Below, piece after piece: positions 58,685 through 64,000 of a stretch of DNA of 64,000 nt. The stretch lies in NCBI GenBank assembly GCA_032433765.1, contig JAVIAB010000073.1:64932199-64996198 (forward strand). Direction: 5' to 3'. Source of the DNA: Megaustenia siamemsis. Its lineage: Eukaryota; Mollusca; Gastropoda; Stylommatophora; Ariophantidae. Positions within the stretch are counted from its first letter, which is position 1; each line of letters starts with the position of its first letter. The notes below the pieces were generated by a model. That model made no database searches. It saw only the letters and a list, made by a program, of their open reading frames with translations, and was not told where the DNA came from. Made by a program: the position numbers and the translations under genes.

Positions 58685-59303
58685 ATGGATCCGCGCTGGA
58701 AACACCCATTCACAGCTCTGATAGCCGGGCCTACAGGATGTGGGAAAACGGTATTTGTGCAAAAGTTTATACATGACCTTCACGAGTTAGCTATCCCAGT
58801 ACCGGAGGAAGTTATATGGTGTTATGTGGAATGGCAACCAATATACGAGACTATGGGGTCAGTGAGATTTATCGAGGGTCTACCAGATATTGATAAAAAT
58901 GGAAGATGGTAAAAGGAAAAGACTGATCGTCTTCGACTATTTGATGTATGAGACGGACGAGAGGGTAACCACATTATTCACCAAAGGTAGTCATCACATA
59001 GATTTTAGTGGTATGTACATTGTTCAAAATCTATTCGGAAAAAATTAAAAACATCGAACCATAAGTCTCAATACACACTATTTAGTCCTGTTCAAGAACC
59101 CGAGAGACGGAAGTCAAATTATCAATCTGGCTAAACAAATGTACCCACGACAGGTGGGGTACCTCCAAGATAGTTTTAAGGACGCGACAGCATCTCCTCA
59201 CTGTTACTTTCTGGTTGACCTTCGTCAGGATACACCTGACAATCTTAGGTCGAGAACAAAAATATTCCCAGGTGAGAGACAAATCGTCTACGTGCCAAAG
59301 TAA
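58685..59303 (+). pseudogene. Element B packaging ATPase, frameshifted
   Basis: Opens at ATG 58,685 (MDPRWKHPFTALIAGPTG) with intact Walker A GPTGCGKT. An extra A in the run near 58,893 (GATAAAAATGG; A has GATAAATTGG) ends the frame at 58,912. Downstream sequence keeps the order seen in A but has a further stop near 59,045 (AATTAAAAA where A has AATAAAGAA), and Walker B is altered (LIVFDYLM). The lesions are at different sites from those in element A. Confidence 0.88.
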
Positions 59304-59307
59304 CAAA

Positions 59308-59640
59308 ATGTGCGATGAATCACTCAGACGACATGGTGAAATTTTGAAGTGTATGAGCGCCGCCACGCCGAGCGGTTTAAGAGCCATATTGAAAACAGCC
59401 TCTCGCAAACTCATTAACTTTTTGTTTGAGTGTTGTCATAACATATTAAAAGGTAATGTTAGACTCACTCGGCAACAAGTGCGAGCTACGTCGACACAAG
59501 AACAAGTTGAGACTTCTCACTAAAAAGAAACCGACTCTTAAGCGGCGGAAAGAGATTCTACAAACCGGAGGGTTCATGGGTGCTTTGCTCCGACCTATAT
59601 TAAGTATTCTTGGGGGAGTACTAGGTGGGTACCAATGGCC
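59308..59640 (+). pseudogene. Element B small basic protein, frameshifted
   Basis: ATG 59,308, MCDESLRRHGEILKCM. A single-base loss near 59,475 breaks the frame before the lysine-rich segment. The next frame has LRRHKNKLRLLTKKKP and the full hydrophobic tail GGFMGALLRPILSILGGVLG, which A has lost. Confidence 0.75.
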
Positions 59641-59829
59641 AAAAAAAATTATTTTGATTTCATCACTCCATCATTCAAGGTACCACCAGAGCCGACCAAG
59701 ACACCAGCAGCGGAAACCCCAAAAATAGATAATGAAAATACTCCGCAGTTAACCACGCATACACTGAAACCTAAAAAAAGAAAGAGCGGAATCCCAACAC
59801 CAAAATGGGAACGGTGGAGAAAATATTGA
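59635..59829 (+). pseudogene. Element B accessory protein, internally deleted
   Basis: 64 codons from MAKKNYFDFITPSF to PTPKWERWRKY. Relative to the A and C versions the central DLDDEM and helical segments are gone, but the proline-rich and C-terminal parts are kept in one frame. Its 3' end overlaps the integrase start by about 25 bases. Confidence 0.65.
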
Positions 59830-60876
59830 GACGTCATTACTTTGACCCTAGTCGACCAGGGGCGTACAGTGGTGCAACGGCCCTGCAACGTAACACCAAA
59901 CTGGGACTTAAAGAGATCAATCAATGGTTGAGTCATCAGGATGCCTATACCCTTCATAAACCGATTCGTCGCAGATTTTAAAGGCGGCCCATTATAACGA
60001 GTGGACCCCAACAGCAATATCAGGCAGACCTAATTGAATTGAGACATTTGAAAAAACACAACAACGGGTATTTCTATTTGGTTTCTTGTGTGGACGTTTT
60101 CAGTAAATTTTCATGGTCTGTATCGATACGAACCAAAACTGGGAAATCTTTAGTGGAAGCCGTCGATAAGATATTTCTTGATGGGAAACCCGCGAGTTTT
60201 CAAACGGATAAAGGGTCAAAGTTTCTGAACATAATATTTCAGAAATTCTTCGCTGAGAACAACGTTCACTTTTTTCACTACACAGAATGAAGATATTAAG
60301 GCCGCAGTGGTGGAATGCTTTAATAGGACTCTGAAACAACGGATGTGGCGATATTTCACGAAATCAAATCAACTGTCTTATGTCCGAGTCCTACCCGCCC
60401 TACTTCGAAGTTATAACCATTTGTATCACAGAAGTATGAAAATGGCACCGGTCGACGTCAACGCAGGCAATCAAGAACAGGTATGAAACACGCTGTATAG
60501 TAAGAAACACAACTTTAAATTTGAAAGACCCCTGTATAAGGTCAGTGATCTAGTTAGACTGGTTCTGGGCAAAGCCAATTTTAAAAAGGGTTATGCCCCG
60601 GCTTGGACGGAGGAACTGTTTTCCATCAGTCGAGTAAATGAAACAAACCTCGTTACATATGTATTGAAAGACGATAAGGGCGATGAGATAGAAGGGTCAT
60701 TCTGCACACCAGAAATTCAAAAAGTTGGAGACACGCACGAGTACAGAATTGAGAGTATCATAGCCGATCGTCGCACATCATTTGGCCGAAAAGAGAGTTT
60801 AGTTAAGTGGTTTGGGTACGATTCCTCATTAAACAGTTGGATAATGACCAAGGACATTGTCAGATACAAAAACTAG
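59805..60876 (+). pseudogene. Element B integrase, broken
   Basis: Same architecture as the 41,756 gene. Lesions: TAA at 59,979 (codon 59), an extra T in the run at 60,270-60,275 just before the catalytic Glu region, and TGA at 60,484 where A has TGG. The catalytic Asp regions (QADLIEL, FQTDKGSKF) are readable; the Glu motif reads VVECFNRT, where A has VVERFNRT. The chromodomain is well kept (KESLVKWFGYDSSLNSW). Confidence 0.9.
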
Positions 60877-60878
60877 AG

Positions 60879-62972
60879 ATGAGAGAAGAAGAAGAAGAAG
60901 AAGTGGAAACTTTTGGAGAGCCCGATTTGCGAGCCGTAAACTCGGATGTGAGGAGAGAGCGAACCATGCTGTGGTCGGTGTTTGGGAAACTATCCCCCTA
61001 CTTAGAGCTTGTCTTTATTTGTCAAGTGGTAGTTATATATGTAACCGTGCCTTCTACTCAAACCACATTAAATTGTAACCGTGTCTTCTACTCAACAACT
61101 TTATAAATTACCGTGTCTTTTCTACTCAAACCACAACATTATAATTACGACTGCAGGGCTGCGCTTGATATAACTCTTCCACTTGTATGACAGAGAACCC
61201 TATGCTTGTTTATGCTCTCCTTAAATGACGACAGTCAATAATAACATTGCGTGACATCATCACGGATTCCTCGTACCACGAGTCCGAAGTTACCACAGGT
61301 GCATCTGCACGATGAGCATGACTCGTGATACTGTCAATGGCCGGATCTTCTCTGAAGATTTCTCGCTGCTGGATGGAGTAACAACCCCTCTCTTGACCAT
61401 TTCCCATTTGACGTGTCGTTACTCCTTCGGACTTGTGTGCTCGCCCTGTTACCGCCGTTCTCTTAAAGCCGGCATGGTCTGTAATTTTGTACTTCACGTT
61501 GTGTTGTGTTACTTCTCCGCCACTTATACCCGCTCGTTCACTCGCTGGATCATTGCATTATTAAACTGCTTGAATGACTTAACAACAGTTCAATTGAACA
61601 CAAAAACATCTTTAATTACAAGCGCATATCCGGAGCATACAGACATTTTCAATTTGACAAAACATACGTTAACATCAAGTATATGATGTAGGAGCTATCC
61701 TCATGGCTTTCGTAGAACTCTTCCTTGAGGTTCCCGACTATGGGAGTGATCAACCTGACCACCGAAAATCAATTTCATAGCAACGCTATTCATATCTTGA
61801 CAAGTCTCTATGGAAGTCTTTCTCGACGTTCCTTATGGTGTATGCGATCACTCATGATCACTTAAATAAATCAAATATTCATAGCAACGCTATTCATATC
61901 TTGACAAGTCTCTATGGAAGTCTTTCTCGACGTTCCTTATGGTATATGCGATCACTCATGATCACTAAAGTCAATTGTTCATGGTACAAGCTAATTCATA
62001 GCGTAACAAGTCTCTCTTAAATCTCTATATGGATTCCCACGTATGTGCAATCAAACATGATCATAAAAACAGTCACTTTTACACGGTAGAAGCTAAACAC
62101 AAGCTTGTCTGGTTTTCTGTCACGACTTCCTCAAAGTCGTCTACTGTTGTAGAAATTCCACATCTCCACCAGATTCATTGCGTTGACTGCCCTGATTCAT
62201 AATCAGGTTATTTCAGATAAAGCAACCTTAGCTTCATCCGCTGCACTAGACATATGCTCTCTCTACCCATCTTATTCTTCATGGTAGGAGCTAATTACAA
62301 TTGTCCAACAAGATTACTGCGTTGACTGCTCTGATTCATAATCAGTTGTGTTGCAGACCAAGCTATCTACCTTATCCACTGCTCTCAACATATATCTTAT
62401 TCTAACATCTAACACAGAACACTTACTAATTTACAAACACAAAAATCCTCGAATTCTTACAACTAACTATTGGCTACTGCCCTAAGAATAACCTAACTTC
62501 CATCTAGTCAACTCATTCTCTCTAAGCCCACGGTCTCTACTGAATTTCTTCAGCCGCCCGCATAGGACCACAGCACAGATGCAACTGACTTAAACTCGCC
62601 TTCTGTTTCTCATTTCCCCACTTCCATGAAAGCAGTTCACCCCAAATCATGCTTATTTGGTCCTTCTCTTTATCTCCACTATCTCCCCCCTTCTATAGCC
62701 TGTTTCAGCTAAACTCTTATTTATGCTTTGTTTTGCTTATCAACCCCTTTCTGTCTATTAATATAGCCTGTTACAGCTACACTATTATTTATGCTCTGTT
62801 TCATTCATTCTCCTCTCCTATCCCCTGTTTCATATATACCGTTGTCGCGGTCTCGCTGTTCAATCTGACCACCGAAAAGCCAGATGCAAAGGTCGGAAAA
62901 CTGTGGATAGCCCGACTGAGCAGCTGTTTGGGTTACATGCTACCGAATCCAAACTTGGAGAGGCGACGGTGA
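60879..62972 (+). pseudogene. Element B membrane protein split by LTR
   Basis: 5' part from ATG 60,879 (MREEEEEEVETFGEPDLRAV) to VVVIY at about 61,035. The 3' part resumes at about 62,838 with TVVAVSLFNLTTEKPDA and ends NPNLERRR. The break is inside the hydrophobic segment. The two parts are otherwise open. Confidence 0.88.
61040..62832. mobile_element. Probable solo LTR, 1.79 kb
   Basis: An insertion absent from element A, with termini TGTAACC...CTGTTTCA and a 4-bp duplication TATA at its borders. The TATA-rich target also allows a 6-bp ATATAT reading with other termini. Internally there is a ~100-bp near-tandem repeat (61,779-61,864 and 61,879-61,966, sharing AAGTCTCTATGGAAGTCTTT) and three short ACCGTGYCTTYTACTCA repeats at the left end. 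No long coding frame. Unusually long for a solo LTR. Confidence 0.6.
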
Positions 62973-62982
62973 AACAAGTAAA

Positions 62983-63777
62983 ATGAGTTTTTATGTCACC
63001 CTACCCAGCAATGTATCTATGGAAATTTTTAAGGATAATAACCCCGGCCACTTTTTCGTTAAACTCCCTGACACCATTGACATTTCGACGCAGTGTGAGA
63101 TCGCAGTGGTGGAGATACAGTTTCCGCTTAATTTTTTCAATGTAATAGAGGGCGATATCTGGATTCGTTACGAATATCTCGCTAACGACGATATTTGCGA
63201 TGCTAGATCTCATTTCAACGTGACCCTGGAGCCGGGGTTATACAAGATACCCGATCCGTTCATCGGCGCATTGAATGCGTTGATCGTAAAAGGGGAGGAG
63301 TCGAGTCTGGGTGTAAAAGCGAAAAAAACGAAATTCATTTACGCAAAGGAGGTGAATAAATCCATCTTGAAACTCTACGAAAAAGGGGTCAGTGTTACCA
63401 TTAGCAACACTTTGAAAAACATGTTAGCCTTCCCCACGACCTCTATAGCAGACACAGCTCACGATATCTACAGCGTGGGCGCAATGGACTTGGAAAGTGT
63501 TGCGAAAAATGTCTACATCTACTGCGATCTCGTTTCATCCAGACCGGTCGAGGATGTGATGGTACCCCTCCTCAGGACCGTGCCTGTTCTCAACGGGAAT
63601 CACACCGTGGTGTTTCAGATCTACGATAAAACTCACTACGTCCCCCTGAGTAGATTTTCCTTCGATACCGTAGAAATCCTTTTAGCCAACGAACACGACA
63701 AAACCACCTCATTCACCATTGGGACGTCGGTGCTAACGGTACACTTTCGAGCGAAGAAACATCTCGATCTGGTATAA
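62983..63777 (+). CDS. Minor capsid protein (penton-like), intact
   Basis: 264 aa from ATG 62,983, MSFYVTLPSNVSMEIFKDNN. It should be the single jelly-roll vertex protein of the Polinton capsid. Recognisable segments are CEIAVVEIQFPLNFFNVIEG (residues about 40-60), VNKSILKLYEKGVSVTISN (about 127-145), MLAFPTTSIADTAHD, DVMVPLLRTVPVLNGNHTVV and LSRFSFDTVEILLANEHD. No stop or frameshift, unlike the A and C versions. Its TAA overlaps the ATG of the next gene (TAATG). It is the only full-length capsid-module ORF in element B within the window. Family assignment rests on position and on memory of Polinton minor capsids. Confidence 0.85.
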   Translation: MSFYVTLPSNVSMEIFKDNNPGHFFVKLPDTIDISTQCEIAVVEIQFPLNFFNVIEGDIWIRYEYLANDDICDARSHFNVTLEPGLYKIPDPFIGALNALIVKGEESSLGVKAKKTKFIYAKEVNKSILKLYEKGVSVTISNTLKNMLAFPTTSIADTAHDIYSVGAMDLESVAKNVYIYCDLVSSRPVEDVMVPLLRTVPVLNGNHTVVFQIYDKTHYVPLSRFSFDTVEILLANEHDKTTSFTIGTSVLTVHFRAKKHLDLV

Positions 63778-64000
63778 TGATGAGACATACCCCCCTTCAC
63801 CGCGATGTTGAGTTATACGAAGACTTTTACTGCTATCATGCGGGTGATGGAATGTCCATGTTTATAGGAGGTCGAAATTAGAGCGATCGAGGGATCGGTA
63901 TGTTCTTTAGGGGAATCAGGAGGGCTATTTTACCCTGGTTAAAAACAGGGTGTAAAGCCTTGCTCAGAGAAGGACTGGGGACCGGTCTGCAGGTCGCACA
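63777..64000 (+). pseudogene. Element B pVI/pX-like gene, partial, with stop
   Basis: ATG 63,777 overlaps the minor-capsid stop. MMRHTPLHRDVELYEDFYCY parallels the 43,934 gene, but TAG at 63,879-63,881 (codon 35) interrupts it. The following glycine-rich segment (GIGMFFRGIRRAILPWLK) is still readable. Cut off by the window end. Confidence 0.85.

Larger units (their letters stand above)
56733..64000 (+). mobile_element. Polinton element B (runs off window)
   Basis: Same order and strand as element A: a TIR-like left region, PC4-like gene, ATPase, small basic protein, accessory remnant, integrase, membrane protein (split by an LTR), minor capsid, pVI-like. The left terminus is proposed at AGTAGTG (56,733), the same first seven bases as element A; the target duplication cannot be checked because the right end is outside. 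57,430-57,630 is clearly similar to the inner TIR of A (TAGTGACG, CTCTCTCTC, CTTTCACATTCA, TTATTAATACAAC); further left the match is weak. Confidence 0.85.

Overview
This is a repeat-dominated piece of a eukaryotic, almost certainly animal, nuclear genome. There is no operon structure and no recognisable host gene. It holds minisatellite and satellite arrays, non-LTR and LTR retrotransposon debris, a mariner DNA transposon, SINE-like repeats and several Polinton/Maverick elements. Polintons, RTE-like LINEs, RNase H-bearing LINEs and a SINE-like repeat with an (ATAG)n tail together suit an aquatic invertebrate, perhaps a mollusc. That is inference from element types only.

Layout. 1-6.3 kb: AT-rich sequence with a 44-bp minisatellite (1.59-2.40 kb), an antisense RTE-like reverse transcriptase relic (4.06-5.05 kb), a 40-bp repeat, and a near-perfect foldback with 117-bp arms (6.29-6.55 kb). 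6.6-35.8 kb: a huge array of a 35-bp unit (roughly 720 copies by length) with higher-order periodicity. It is interrupted by one complete mariner (16,586-17,918, TA duplication, intact 354-aa transposase) and by two near-identical copies of an antisense LINE RNase H fragment, which lie in a 3.45-kb tandem duplication.

35.8-64 kb: Polinton territory. Element A (38,049-47,131) is delimited at both ends: 6-bp target duplications CTCGTT, AG...CT termini and TIRs of about 1.1 kb. It carries a PC4-like gene, packaging ATPase, a small basic protein, a small acidic-motif protein, integrase with chromodomain, a one-pass membrane protein, minor capsid, a pVI/pX-like protein, major capsid and a protease remnant, but no DNA polymerase B. 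A sits inside the ATPase gene of an older, decayed relative, C (38,010-38,048 plus 47,132 to about 51,010). A third copy, B (from about 56,733 past the window end), has the same gene order as A. B is interrupted by a probable solo LTR and keeps one intact minor-capsid ORF. Between C and B lie LINE fragments in opposite orientations, an LTR-like segment and a second SINE-like copy.

How it fits together: A, B and C share a compact morphogenesis-plus-integrase layout in the same orientation. In A, genes diverge from a central bidirectional promoter region and run outward into the TIRs, which supply mirror-image stop codons and poly(A) signals. Nearly every Polinton gene carries stops or frameshifts. 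Many single-base lesions fall in homopolymers, so assembly error has to be weighed against real decay.
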